Source: Paulinella micropora (lineage: Eukaryota; Cercozoa; Imbricatea; Euglyphida). Taken from it: a stretch of DNA of 31,881 nucleotides. Location: positions 646,222 through 678,102 of the forward strand of contig BJOX01000121.1 in NCBI GenBank assembly GCA_009731375.1, given 5' to 3'. Below the pieces are notes generated by a model. It saw nothing but the letters and a program-made list of their open reading frames with translations, was not told the DNA's origin and ran no database searches. The translations under genes and the position numbers were made by a program. Every line of letters begins with the position of its first letter. The first letter of the stretch is position 1. Below are positions 11,999-23,700 of the stretch, piece after piece.

Positions 11999-12941
11999 NN
12001 NNNNNNNNNNNNNNNNNNNNNNNNNNNNNNNNNNNNNNNNNNNNNNNNNNNNNNNNNNNNNNNNNNNNNNNNNNNNNNNNNNNNNNNNNNNNNNNNNNNN
12101 NNNNNNNNNNNNNNNNNNNNNNNNNNNNNNNNNNNNNNNNNNNNNNNNNNNNNNNNNNNNNNNNNNNNNNNNNNNNNNNNNNNNNNNNNNNNNNNNNNNN
12201 NNNNNNNNNNNNNNNNNNNNNNNNNNNNNNNNNNNNNNNNNNNNNNNNNNNNNNNNNNNNNNNNNNNNNNNNNNNNNNNNNNNNNNNNNNNNNNNNNNNN
12301 NNNNNNNNNNNNNNNNNNNNNNNNNNNNNNNNNNNNNNNNNNNNNNNNNNNNNNNNNNNNNNNNNNNNNNNNNNNNNNNNNNNNNNNNNNNNNNNNNNNN
12401 NNNNNNNNNNNNNNNNNNNNNNNNNNNNNNNNNNNNNNNNNNNNNNNNNNNNNNNNNNNNNNNNNNNNNNNNNNNNNNNNNNNNNNNNNNNNNNNNNNNN
12501 NNNNNNNNNNNNNNNNNNNNNNNNNNNNNNNNNNNNNNNNNNNNNNNNNNNNNNNNNNNNNNNNNNNNNNNNNNNNNNNNNNNNNNNNNNNNNNNNNNNN
12601 NNNNNNNNNNNNNNNNNNNNNNNNNNNNNNNNNNNNNNNNNNNNNNNNNNNNNNNNNNNNNNNNNNNNNNNNNNNNNNNNNNNNNNNNNNNNNNNNNNNN
12701 NNNNNNNNNNNNNNNNNNNNNNNNNNNNNNNNNNNNNNNNNNNNNNNNNNNNNNNNNNNNNNNNNNNNNNNNNNNNNNNNNNNNNNNNNNNNNNNNNNNN
12801 NNNNNNNNNNNNNNNNNNNNNNNNNNNNNNNNNNNNNNNNNNNNNNNNNNNNNNNNNNNNNNNNNNNNNNNNNNNNNNNNNNNNNNNNNNNNNNNNNNNN
12901 NNNNNNNNNNNNNNNNNNNNNNNNNNNNNNNNNNNNNNNNN

Positions 12942-12979
<38 letters not shown>

Positions 12980-13003
12980 AGGGAAGGAGGGAGGGAGACA
13001 GAA

Positions 13004-13078
<75 letters not shown>

Positions 13079-13082
13079 TAAG

Positions 13083-13090
<8 letters not shown>
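11831..13090. repeat. (GA)n tract broken by a 943-bp gap
   Basis: Some 40 bp of unique DNA are followed by pure (GA)n from about 11870 to the N run at 11999-12941. GA with GGGA variants resumes to about 13078. The 409- and 422-codon ORFs across it are GA repeats plus N. Confidence 0.95.
11999..12941. other. Assembly gap (N)
   Basis: 943 unknown bases within (GA)n. Any gene hidden here cannot be assessed. Confidence 0.99.
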
Positions 13091-13118
<28 letters not shown>

Positions 13119-13270
13119 TATATATATATATAAATTGATAGACAGATAGATAGATAGATAGATAGATAGTTAGATAGATAGTTAGATAGATAGATAGATA
13201 GTTAGATAGATAGATAGATAGATAGATAGTTAGATAGATAGATGACAGATAGACAGATAGACAGACAGAC

Positions 13271-13309
<39 letters not shown>

Positions 13310-13445
13310 GAAGCAAGCTAGACAGATAAAGAGATAGACAGATAGATAGGTAGGTATATAGATAGATAGACAGATAGATAGACAAACAGACAGACAGACA
13401 CTAGAAAATAGACAGATAGACAGACAGATAGACCGATAGACAGAC

Positions 13446-13488
<43 letters not shown>

Positions 13489-13530
13489 CAGATAGATAGA
13501 TAGATAGATAGATGGATAGATAGATAGACC
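13091..13530. repeat. (TA)n and (GATA)n microsatellites
   Basis: TA to about 13130, then GATA with TAGT, GACA and GGTA variants to 13529. Apparent minus-strand ORFs (poly-LSIY) are repeat translations. Confidence 0.93.
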
Positions 13531-13792
13531 ATGTCTGGGCCACGAGGCCGCCCAGGATGAGGGTCAAGGCAAGCAAGGAAAACAAGACTCGACATACACA
13601 CACCCTAACCAACAAGATGAGGGTCAAGGCAAGCAAGGAAAACAACACTACACACACACACCCTAACCAAATAACAATAACAATACATTAATGAATTAGT
13701 TAAGTAATTAGTTGATTAATTGATTAGTTATTTGATTAATTAATTAATTAGTTTTTATAATAATAACAATAATAATAATAATAATAATAATA
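13531..13792. repeat. 60-bp tandem duplication, then AT-rich DNA
   Basis: A unit beginning GATGAGGGTCAAGGCAAGCA starts at 13556 and again at 13616, a period of 60 bp, with small differences. A TTAATTAG-type AT-rich stretch and (AAT)n follow to the next SINE. Confidence 0.88.
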
Positions 13793-14023
13793 GTGCTTCT
13801 CTGTCAATGGCTGATGCATTTCTGCACATGCGCCTCCATCGTCTCACCCGTGAGGGGAGTACGAAGAATTGACGATAGGCTCTAATGACACCCCCGCAAG
13901 GGCAGTTCCAACACTTCCAGATGGACCGGTATGTTCAATGAAAATACTGGTGGCACCGACTGGAATCGAACTGGCGACAGGGCCCAGAGGGTAGAACTTG
14001 ACCACTGGGCTATCACGGTGTCT
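13793..14023 (-). mobile_element. SINE-A copy 5, full length
   Basis: A complete 231-bp copy, read on the minus strand from AGACACCGTGATAGCC to GAAGCAC. It differs from copy 4 at a few positions, including a change inside the tRNA-like region (CCCTCTGGGCC) and one beside the B box. AAT repeats lie on both sides, so a target duplication cannot be resolved. Confidence 0.95.
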
Positions 14024-14091
14024 AAACAATAATAATAATAATAATAATAATAATCATAATAATAATAATATAATAATAATAATAAATAATA

Positions 14092-14122
<31 letters not shown>

Positions 14123-14123
14123 C

Positions 14124-14167
<44 letters not shown>

Positions 14168-14190
14168 TAACAGCATATCAAGGCATGTTT
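14024..14190. repeat. (AAT)n microsatellite
   Basis: AAT triplets with occasional CAT, AAC and AGT variants to about 14168, then about 20 bp of unique DNA leading into a minisatellite. Confidence 0.93.
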
Positions 14191-14425
14191 ATGTTACTAG
14201 TCAGTCATGGTTTATGTGAGATGTCAAGTTGTCATGTTGCTAGTTGTTATGTTCCTAGTCAGTCAGGGTTATGTGAGATGTCAAGTTTTCATGTTCAATC
14301 ATGGTTTATGTGATATGCCAAGTTGTCATGTTCCTAGTCAATCATGGTTATGTGTATTAAGGCATATTATGTTCCTAGTCAATCATGGTTATGTGATATG
14401 TCAAGTTGTCATGTTGCTAGTTGCA
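14191..14425 (+). repeat. Degenerate ~42-bp minisatellite
   Basis: Units of the type ATGTTCCTAGTCAATCATGG plus TTATGTGATATGTCAAGTTG recur about five or six times with indels, at roughly 14191, 14249, 14290, 14328, 14369 and 14410. No ORF of interest. Confidence 0.82.
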
Positions 14426-14835
<410 letters not shown>

Positions 14836-15055
14836 GTGCTTCTCAGTCAATGGCGAATGCATTTCTGCACATGTGCCTCCATCGTCTCACCCGCGAGGGG
14901 GAGTACGAAGATTTGACGTTAGGCTCTACTGACACCCCCACAAGGCAGCTCCAAGCCTTCCAGACAGACCAATACTTTCAAAGAAAATATCCTTTGAAAA
15001 TACTGGCACCGACGGGAATCGAACTGGCGACAGGTCCCAGATGGTAGACCTTAAC
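14836..15055 (-). mobile_element. SINE-A copy 6, divergent subfamily (5' end in gap)
   Basis: On the minus strand this follows the SINE-A plan: tRNA-like head with AGTTCGATTCC, GTGCCAGTATTTTC, body, LINE-like tail, GAAGCAC. It differs at many sites, lacks the CCA found in the other copies, and has a duplicated GATATTTTCTTTGAAAG-like insertion after the head. It is an older copy or a separate subfamily. The 5' end runs into a 528-N gap. Confidence 0.9.
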
Positions 15056-15583
15056 NNNNNNNNNNNNNNNNNNNNNNNNNNNNNNNNNNNNNNNNNNNNN
15101 NNNNNNNNNNNNNNNNNNNNNNNNNNNNNNNNNNNNNNNNNNNNNNNNNNNNNNNNNNNNNNNNNNNNNNNNNNNNNNNNNNNNNNNNNNNNNNNNNNNN
15201 NNNNNNNNNNNNNNNNNNNNNNNNNNNNNNNNNNNNNNNNNNNNNNNNNNNNNNNNNNNNNNNNNNNNNNNNNNNNNNNNNNNNNNNNNNNNNNNNNNNN
15301 NNNNNNNNNNNNNNNNNNNNNNNNNNNNNNNNNNNNNNNNNNNNNNNNNNNNNNNNNNNNNNNNNNNNNNNNNNNNNNNNNNNNNNNNNNNNNNNNNNNN
15401 NNNNNNNNNNNNNNNNNNNNNNNNNNNNNNNNNNNNNNNNNNNNNNNNNNNNNNNNNNNNNNNNNNNNNNNNNNNNNNNNNNNNNNNNNNNNNNNNNNNN
15501 NNNNNNNNNNNNNNNNNNNNNNNNNNNNNNNNNNNNNNNNNNNNNNNNNNNNNNNNNNNNNNNNNNNNNNNNNNNNNNNNNNN
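15056..15583. other. Assembly gap (N)
   Basis: 528 unknown bases between divergent SINE-A copy 6 and the second 120-bp block. Confidence 0.99.
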
Positions 15584-15703
15584 TCAACCAGCATATGCGG
15601 AGTTTAAGATCTTTTACGCGCGCAACGACCCTCCTCCCCAGCATCTACCACCAAAGGGTTATGAGTTGGCGTCACAGTTTAACGCCTTGAGGCCATTGGG
15701 CTG
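15584..15703 (-). repeat. 120-bp conserved block upstream of a SINE (copy 2)
   Basis: Reverse complement of 971-1090 with no difference that I can find. On the minus strand it starts right after ATT repeats and lies upstream of SINE-A copy 6, as at the first locus, but a 528-N gap separates the two. Identity between two distant copies next to such a divergent SINE is notable. Confidence 0.85.
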
Positions 15704-16378
<675 letters not shown>

Positions 16379-16830
16379 TGATATGTACTACCATGTGAAT
16401 GATACGTTTTTGCATAATTTATACGTCTTCTATATAGACGTGTATAGTAATTATATATATAAAAACAAATCTGATATTCAAGCCACCACGCAGTCTGCGG
16501 TACAGACTAAGAGTTATTACTACGAGTTGCTCTACACCACCCAAAATTTCTCGAGTTTCTGGTGCCACTTTCTGGGTTTTTTTTGGTTGCGGCCTGAAAA
16601 GCCTTGGCCTGCGGTGGCACACTCTCACACCCCCAGCCCCAACTTTGTGGTGGTGTGGAATGAGCATAAGATAAATACCTGCCCACTTTTACATGTACAT
16701 GTGTACGTATTTATGCATATGTATAGGTATAATGTATATGTCTTGTAAGTATATAGATGTTTATTACTATGTATATCAAAAGAAGATAGATACGCAAGAC
16801 ACAGTCAGCAGTCCGCGATGAAGACAACAG
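16379..16830. other. Unique DNA, no gene recognised
   Basis: About 450 bp of mostly AT-rich sequence with one GC-richer stretch (16540-16650). ORFs of 82-121 codons exist on both strands but show no domain, signal or repeat that I recognise. Confidence 0.5.
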
Positions 16831-16990
16831 ATAGATAGATGGATAGATAGATAGATGGATAGATAGATGGATAGATAGATAGATGGATAGATAGATAGAT
16901 GGATAGATAGATAGATAGATAGATAGATAGACAGACAAGCTAAAAGCCTACACGCATATGCATGTACATGTAGACGTGTAAGTATATGAG

Positions 16991-17036
<46 letters not shown>

Positions 17037-17070
17037 GAAAGACCGATTAGACGTGTAAGTATGAGAGAGA

Positions 17071-17102
<32 letters not shown>

Positions 17103-17231
17103 CACCAAGCCTGTGCTGCGGTCTGAGTAGGAAATCCAGTGCATGCGAAAAACCTACAATGATTATATACCATTTTGCCATACATTACTACAACATAATA
17201 TTGTACTATACCATATTGCGATTTTGTACTA

Positions 17232-17326
<95 letters not shown>

Positions 17327-17407
17327 TATTATTATTGTCATAATAATGATAATAATAATAATAATAATAATAATAATTATTATTATTACTATTATTATTA
17401 TTATTAT
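16831..17407. repeat. (GATA/GATG)n, (GA)n and (ACT)/(ATT)n microsatellites
   Basis: GATA with GATG units to 16931, and two (GA)n tracts at about 16993-17030 and 17064-17102, each preceded by GACGTGTAAGTAT. A ~130-bp unique piece, then ACT and ATT triplets with an AAT inversion at about 17340-17376 lead directly into a SINE. Confidence 0.9.
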
Positions 17408-17510
17408 GGACACCGTGATAGCCCAGTGGTCAAGTTCTACCATCTGGGCCCTGTCGCCAGTTCGATTCCCGTCGGTGCCACCAGTATTCTCATTGAACAT
17501 ACCGATCCAT
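17408..17510 (+). mobile_element. SINE-A copy 7 (head; interrupted by gap)
   Basis: Complete tRNA-like head from GGACACCG through the A-box-like TAGCCCAGTGG, B box and CCACCA, directly after (ATT)n. In this copy the run of four T after the CCA reads TTCTC. It is cut by a 10-N gap at 17511-17520, beyond which F-box gene sequence begins. Confidence 0.92.
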
Positions 17511-17520
17511 NNNNNNNNNN
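17511..17520. other. 10-N scaffold gap between SINE and F-box gene
   Basis: A placeholder-sized gap. It joins the middle of a SINE to the middle of an LRR repeat, so it hides sequence of unknown length, including the SINE 3' half and the end of the gene. Confidence 0.97.
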
Positions 17521-18795
17521 GAGAACGAGGTGTTGGAGGGGAAGCGCGGACAAGTGAGCCAGCCCTGCGTCCGTGACTTGCCTGCAACCAGCAAGGTTGA
17601 GGTGCTGAAGAGGGAGCACAGACAAGTGAGCCAGCCCAGCGTCAGTAATTCTGTTGTTATGCAGTAGAGCGAGATGCTGCAGGGGAAGTGTAGACAAGTG
17701 AGCCAATCCAGCGTCCGTGATTTCCTTACAACCACTAAGATCGAGGTAGTGCAGGGGAAGCTTAGAAAAGTGAGCTAGCCCAGCGTCAGTGATTCTGTCG
17801 CAATTTGCGAGGTCGAGGTGCTGCAGGGGAAGCGCAGACAAATGAGCCAGCCCAGCATCAGTGACTTCCTCGCAACTATCGAGATTGAGGTGCTGGAGGG
17901 GAAGGGCAGACAAGTAAGCCAGCCCAGCGTTCGTGACTCGCTCGCAGAACTTAAGGTTGAGATGTTGGAGGGGCAGCGTAGACAACTGAGCCAGCCCAGC
18001 ATCCGTGACTTTCTCGCAACCATGGAGATCAAGGTGTTGGGGGGGAAGCGCAGACAAGTAAGCCAGCCCAGCGTCCGTGACTTGGAAGCAATCAAAAAGA
18101 ACGAGATGTAGGAGGGGGAGCGCAGACAAGTGAGCCAGCCCGGCGTCAGTGATTTGGAAGCAATCAAACAGATTGAGGTGCCGCAGGGGAAGCGCAGACA
18201 AGTGAGTCATCCCAGCGTCCGTGACTTTGCTGCAACAAGCGAGATCGAGATGTTTAAGGGATAGCGAAGACAAGTAAGACAGCCCAGTGTCAGTGACATT
18301 AAGGCAGTTGCGAAGAGTCAGGTGCTGGACACCAATACCACTAAGCAGTTTGAGGACATCGTTTTTTGTCTCGGGAGCCATCAGAACCTTGGGAAAGGAC
18401 ACTCTGCTCTCCCTCCATACTTCACTCAAAGCAACTAGAGGTCCTCCTTTCCTGAACTTGCTCAAGTCAAGCACTGGCTCTGCTAAACCTTTCCAGAGCT
18501 GTGGATTTTTTACAAGGCCTGCCAGCCGCTTGCAGACACACGTGAGCGGGAGCAAGTTTACCCAACCGATGCAGTCCCGGATGCAGCTCCACAAGTCAAC
18601 TGGTAACGCGAGGAGTATTATGTTCCCACTTGTCTTGGAGTCCAGAACTTCTTGCTTAGACAGCTGAGGAGAAGGCTGTTTGTCTAACGGCAGCGATGTT
18701 GAGGTCTGAGCCCGAGACGTGTTTTTCTTGCACTTTTTGAGAGCAGGTTGCGTATCGAATGGTACGAACGTCGAACTCAGAGTTGACAGAGGCAT
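17521..18795 (-). CDS. F-box / leucine-rich-repeat protein, GALA type (3' end missing)
   Basis: The 425 visible codons start at ATG 18795; an in-frame TTG further upstream is unlikely in a eukaryote. Residues 1-60 are polar, with a basic stretch KKCKK. Residues about 62-105 form an F-box (ALPVDLW, CVCKRLAGLV, NPQLWKGL), the Skp1-binding module of SCF ubiquitin ligases. After a linker, residues from about 155 onward hold eleven 24-residue LRRs plus the start of a twelfth, of the pattern PLQHLxLxxCxxVTDAGLAH. The repeats are one exact 72-bp period. By family knowledge such proteins present a substrate on the LRR face for ubiquitination; the substrate is unknown. The frame is open with no intron in the visible part. 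The stop codon is lost in the 10-N gap, where SINE sequence appears, so array length and C terminus are unknown. Bacterial effector-type GALA proteins share this architecture, but the surroundings are eukaryotic. Confidence 0.9.
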
Positions 18796-18873
18796 AAGTG
18801 CCTGATGACAGAACAATAAAGGACCGAGTCATCAAAGTAGAGGTAACAGAAAAAAAAGGAGACAAAGAGCGAG

Positions 18874-18923
<50 letters not shown>

Positions 18924-19047
18924 CGCATGCATGCTTGTTCAAATGCATGCATACTATAACTACTCTTACAACTACTCCCACTACTACTACTACTACTACT
19001 GCTACTGCTACTGCTGCTGTAACTAGCTGCTGCTGCTGCTACTATTG

Positions 19048-19084
<37 letters not shown>

Positions 19085-19088
19085 GATG

Positions 19089-19174
<86 letters not shown>

Positions 19175-19195
19175 CATTATTACTATTATTATTAT
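18796..19195. repeat. Possible F-box gene 5' flank, then (GA)n and (ACT)/(ATT)n
   Basis: About 70 bp upstream of the F-box start codon are unique, with no clear TATA element. (GA)n follows at about 18868-18920, a 40-bp spacer rich in GCATGCAT, then ACT and GCT triplets and ATT repeats. A short distance between the GA tract and the start codon means the tract may be transcribed or part of the promoter, which is an inference. Confidence 0.75.
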
Positions 19196-19345
19196 TTCAT
19201 TGAACATACCGGCCCGTCTGGAAGTGTTGGAACTGCCCTTGCGGGAGTGTCATTAGAGCTTATCGTCAATTCTTCGTACTCCCCTCACGGGTGAGACGAT
19301 GGAGGCGCATGTGCAGAAATGCATCAGCCATTGACAGAGAAGCAC
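19196..19345 (+). mobile_element. SINE-A copy 8 (5'-truncated)
   Basis: It begins inside the body at TTCATTGAACATACCGG, directly after ATT repeats, and lacks the whole tRNA-like head. The rest is intact to GAAGCAC, followed by (ATT)n. Such 5' truncation is characteristic of incomplete target-primed reverse transcription. Confidence 0.94.
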
Positions 19346-19347
19346 TA

Positions 19348-19378
<31 letters not shown>

Positions 19379-19426
19379 TGTTATTACTATTACTATTACT
19401 ATTACTATTACCATTACTATTACTAT

Positions 19427-19483
<57 letters not shown>

Positions 19484-19536
19484 CAGTAGTAGTAGTACTA
19501 GTACTAGTACTCGTACTAGTACTATACTAGTACTAG

Positions 19537-19568
<32 letters not shown>

Positions 19569-19627
19569 CTGCTTCTGCTTCTTCTTCTTCTTCTACTACT
19601 ACTACTACTACTACTACACTACTACTA

Positions 19628-19662
<35 letters not shown>

Positions 19663-19734
19663 CTACTACTACTATTACTACCACAATTTTCAGTATTGTT
19701 ATTATTGCTATTGTTGTTGTTATTATTATTAATA

Positions 19735-19774
<40 letters not shown>
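19346..19774. repeat. (ATT)n, (ACT)n, (CTT)n triplet arrays
   Basis: SINE tail ATT, then ACT, an alternating ACTAGT patch (about 19485-19540), CTT, ACT and finally ATT up to the first base of LINE-A at about 19775. No gene seen. Confidence 0.93.
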
Positions 19775-19775
<1 letters not shown>

Positions 19776-19837
19776 TGGAGGGGTGCACAAGATGGCACTC
19801 CATGGGAAGAGGAGGTGGTTGGGCCTCTCCCCACGAA

Positions 19838-19864
19838 GGTGACCGCTTGGGGAGGGCGGTCACC
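19838..19864. repeat. 9-bp-arm hairpin near LINE-A 5' end
   Basis: GGTGACCGC (19838-19846) and GCGGTCACC (19856-19864) are perfect inverted copies around a 9-nt loop, about 60 bp from the inferred 5' end of the element. Confidence 0.8.
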
Positions 19865-19886
19865 GGGATATGCGCAACTCTCAACT

Positions 19887-20031
19887 GGGCATTTACTCGG
19901 TAGGGGTTCGGCCAGGCAGGTTGTGGGGTTGTCTGTTGGATTGTTGGTTGGCTCGTTTTTCTTGGCTGTTGGTTTGGGTCTGGTTTCCTGGTTAGCCCAT
20001 TTTCGCCGAATTTCCTGCCGAGTAAATGCCT
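19887..20031. repeat. 17-bp inverted repeat in LINE-A 5' UTR
   Basis: GGGCATTTACTCGGTAG (19887-19903) and CTGCCGAGTAAATGCCT (20015-20031) match as inverted copies at 15 of 17 positions and could close a ~111-nt loop in the transcript. Confidence 0.7.
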
Positions 20032-20093
20032 GGGGGCTTCCAGTTCCGGTTTGGTGATCTTGTTGAGGTGAGCATTCGGAGGAAACAGTACCG

Positions 20094-20199
20094 AGATGGG
20101 TTGAAGATAGGATTCACATTGAGCCGAGATGGGGCTGAGTTGACCTGTTCCAACTCGGCTCCATTTCGGCTTCATGTTAATCCTATCTTCATCCTATCT
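20094..20199 (+). promoter_or_regulatory. Long RNA stem-loop in LINE-A 5' UTR
   Basis: A 48-bp left arm (20094-20141) and a 48-bp right arm (20152-20199) enclose a 10-nt loop. Of 48 positions, 40 are Watson-Crick pairs, five are G-U wobbles in the sense RNA, and three are mismatches, with no bulge. The arms contain GAAGATAGGATT and GAGCCGAGATGG. Such a structure so far upstream of the ORF could act in translation, protein binding or small-RNA production; the role is inferred only. Confidence 0.7.
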
Positions 20200-20766
20200 G
20201 GGTTTTGTCTCCTCCCTATCTTCGCTTCTTCGGGGTTGCCTAACTGGAACACATGATGAGCGCACGTTGGAGAGGGGCTTCAGTCGGTCCCAATGCCTTG
20301 CCAGTGCCTTGCTGCGTTGCCGTGCCTTGCCCCATGCATTCACACCCTCCACCGTTGCATTTCTAACTGAGCAGCTTCGGCTGGGATTACTATACTTGTC
20401 TGTAAGACCCTATAGGTACCGCTAGGTTCGCGCCTTCTATACCCACGTGGGGGAAGGAGTTTCAGCGGCACGCCGTCCGATCTGGCTCCACTCGGGGACA
20501 CCCGTACCTCATGATGTGTATTGTTAGGAGCAGCTGAAAGTCCATAAGGCATGAGAGTAGAGGCGTTGGCGATGCGATGGAGAGTGTGTGTAGTGCGTGA
20601 GGCAGGTTCTGGCGACGCTGGGGGTGCTGGCGGGCGCCGAAGGGCACGAAGCGACGCGGCAGCGTCCAGTGACACCGGCGGAAATGCGTGTAGTGTGTGT
20701 TGCAGATACCGCCGATGCTATTTGCATGGACGGGCGCTTTCCTCGGCGTAAAGAGGCGCGGCGGTG

Positions 20767-23700
20767 ATGGCCAGCGACATTGGCCGTCTACTACTCTCAA
20801 TGGATTACAAATACGCGAAGCACGGAGCTACCACTGTGGCCCTTATGGGACAAGGTAGAATCGCCGAAGACCTGGACAATCCCCGTGGGAATGCCTCTTC
20901 GACGGGCTCTGGCCCGATGTCCCAGGATGGGAGGATGAGGGCTCGCGTATATGACGGAATTCCTGAACCACGTGGAGAGGCTATCTTAGCTGCGCCTCAT
21001 CCTTCCTCCCCAAACCTGGCACACGGGTCGGCGCTTCAACATAAGGCGAGCGGCGCTATATGGCAGATGGCACCGCCGCCTCGACGGTACCGGCGGGTAG
21101 ATCGGTACGACAAGGACGGGCGTAATCTGATTGTCTGGGGGCTCTCAGAACGCGCCAATCTACAGGAGATCGCCTCCAAAATGAGCGGTCTTGGTCTGGT
21201 GGTCCCGGTAATGGAGTGGCAAGGCCAGCGAATGTCTCGTCACCTGGAGCTGGTCTACGAGGACGATGACAGCAGGCAGACGGCGTTGCAGCAACTCAAA
21301 CATCTCAAATTCTTCGGCAGAGGGGTCAATGTGGCCCTTGGGCGCAGGTTCAGGGACAGGGAACGTGTCCGAAGGCTTATTCGCATCCATCTGCGTGGGG
21401 AAGCGGCGGTCCGGAAGGAGGAAGCTGCGACGGGATATCGCGTCTTGCCTCTGCATGAAGAATGTGTCGATGATGTGCAGGTGGTGTCTTCGGAATTGGC
21501 TGCCGATGCACCTAAGTGTGTGTCTGAGTGTGCTGATGTGCATGTGGTGCCCCTGCATTCGGCGGCCAGTGCAGTGGGGGACCAACCTGCGCAAGCACCT
21601 GCAGAGGGGGGCAGCACGAGGGCGGAAGCCAAGCGCGGCCGTCGGGTCCGGAAACGAGCCAAGAAGCACCGCTCCAAGCAGTTCGATACCGGCTTCAAGC
21701 TACTCGTCGCGAGTCACAACTGGCAGGGTAAAACGGGATACGACAACGTAGGCACGGCGGAATGGGCATCATTCTACAAGCACGAGGGCTGGCTAGTCAT
21801 CGGGGCTCAGGAGCACCGCATGGGCAAGAAGCAACTTTCCAAATGCAGCCTGGATGGATTCCGGATTTTTGGAAAACCTGCGGAGGTCAGCGAGAAAAAT
21901 CGCTGCAAGGGTGGGGTTCTATTCGCGGTGGCTAACTTCCTTGGTCCGTATTGCAACCTGGTGTCAGCCCCCGTCGACCACCGGCAGCAAGTGTGGCTGC
22001 GTATCGCCTCGGGTGTTACCGGCGCTCAGGATATCTATGTGGGCAACGGCTACTTTCCCCAGGAAACGCAGGAAGAAGAGTCGTCAGAGGCGTATGCGGC
22101 CTGGCAGGCAGCTATAGCTTTTTTTGGAGCCAAAGGTCTTGTGGTCACGGTGGCGGATGCCAACGCGAAGCTCGGGCCGGCATGCAGCCGAAAAGAGGAG
22201 GGCATCGTCGGTCAGCACGGGGAGGTCGATGATAAGGGAGCACCGGTACGTTCGGAGAACGGCAAGAGACTCGCGGCTGTCCTCGTCGCTACGGGCCTGC
22301 GAAATCTGAGCGGCTTCTCGTGCCCAGTGGAAGGGTCCTACTGGTGGTCCCGGCGTGAGCAGCGCGGCATGGGCACAGGCAAGCACCTCCTCGATTACAT
22401 CTGCGCGTCGCCTGGCTTGGCATCTGGAGCAAAGTTCGGAGTATGCGAAGATGATCTTGATACGGACCACAAGGCAGTATGGGCCGAACTGACGTGGAGC
22501 GGCCAGCGCCGGCCAAAGCGGGCTGCGAAACCTTACAGGTCCTTTCGTGTTGATAAGCTTATTGGTGCTGGTGTCTCGGGTAATGATCACGCTGCGAAGC
22601 AAGCGCTGGATTATCTACGCGACAAGTTCGATGACGTATTCCAGCATTGCCTACAGAAGCTTGGAGTGCATCAGCTGCCTGAGCTTGACCTATCGGGTGG
22701 TGCCGACAGCCAACGGGTGGTAGATGACGTCACCGAGCGAGTGGCGCAGTCCTTCCGAATGGCGGCGCACCGGGTCCTTGGCTCCAGATGTATACGACCC
22801 CGTTTCACCAACAATTGGTTCGACGGGGAGCTAAAGGAGCTCATTCAGCAGCGCCGGGAGGCCTACGCAGCATACAGGAGGGATGAATCGAATGCGGAAG
22901 CCCGTCTGAATTGGCTACGGCTCCGCAAGCAAATTCGGAAGGCAACTCGGGCCAAGAAGTCCGCCTCCTTCAAGCAAGTGCAGGAAGAAGCGGTCAAATG
23001 TCAACGCGAGCAATCCTCAAAGCGCTTTTGGCTACTCGCGAAGCGGCTTGGCGGGGCACGCAGAACGAAGGTCTCCGCGCCGGTGCAAAGGGAGGATGGC
23101 TCACTGGCGTGTACGCTGCCGGAAAAGGTCGCTCGGTGGGAGGAATTTCGGAAAAATTCGGTGAAGCCACGGGAAAATCCGGCAAGTGCGGCTGTTGTGG
23201 TGGAGTGCTGTGCAGAAGCAGGCTCGCTGGAGTGGGAGGAAGCCGAAGCTAAGCGGCAGTTCCACTGGAACGATCGCTTCAGAGATGAGGTGGCCCGGGC
23301 TATGAAGGAGCACGAAGTAGGTGAAGACACTTGCGAAGAGCTGGACAAGCCGTTCACGCAAGAGGAGGTCCTTGCAAGGCAACGTGCCCTGAATAACCAC
23401 AAAGCTTGTGGCGAGGACAAAGTGAAGAACGAGATGCTCAAGTATGGCGGCGCCTACATCAATGGCTACTTAACGCAGTACTTCAACTGGATTCGAGAAG
23501 CCGAGAGGACTCCAAAAGCTTGGGGCAAGGGAATCATCGTCAATATCCCCAAGGGTGGGGATCCTACGGATCCTGACAACTGGAGGGATATCTCGATTAT
23601 TAGTTGCCTTGGTAAGCTGTATCTGTCCTTATTAGCTACTCGTCTAACGCTCTTCGTGGATGGCCCGGATAAGCTACGTCCAGAGCAGGGAGGCTTCCGC

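Noticed and set aside
11834-13133. ORFs of 409-422 codons (poly-RE) across (GA)n
   Set aside because: More than 300 codons are N and the rest is GA dinucleotide repeat; nothing resembles a protein domain.
13597-13667. CACCCTAACCAA resembling telomeric CCCTAA
   Set aside because: It occurs only once per 60-bp duplicated unit, with no tandem CCCTAA array.
17521-18167. Forward and alternative minus-frame ORFs (97-130 codons) over the LRR region
   Set aside because: They are periodic shadows of the 72-bp LRR repeat in other frames; the F-box/LRR frame explains the sequence.
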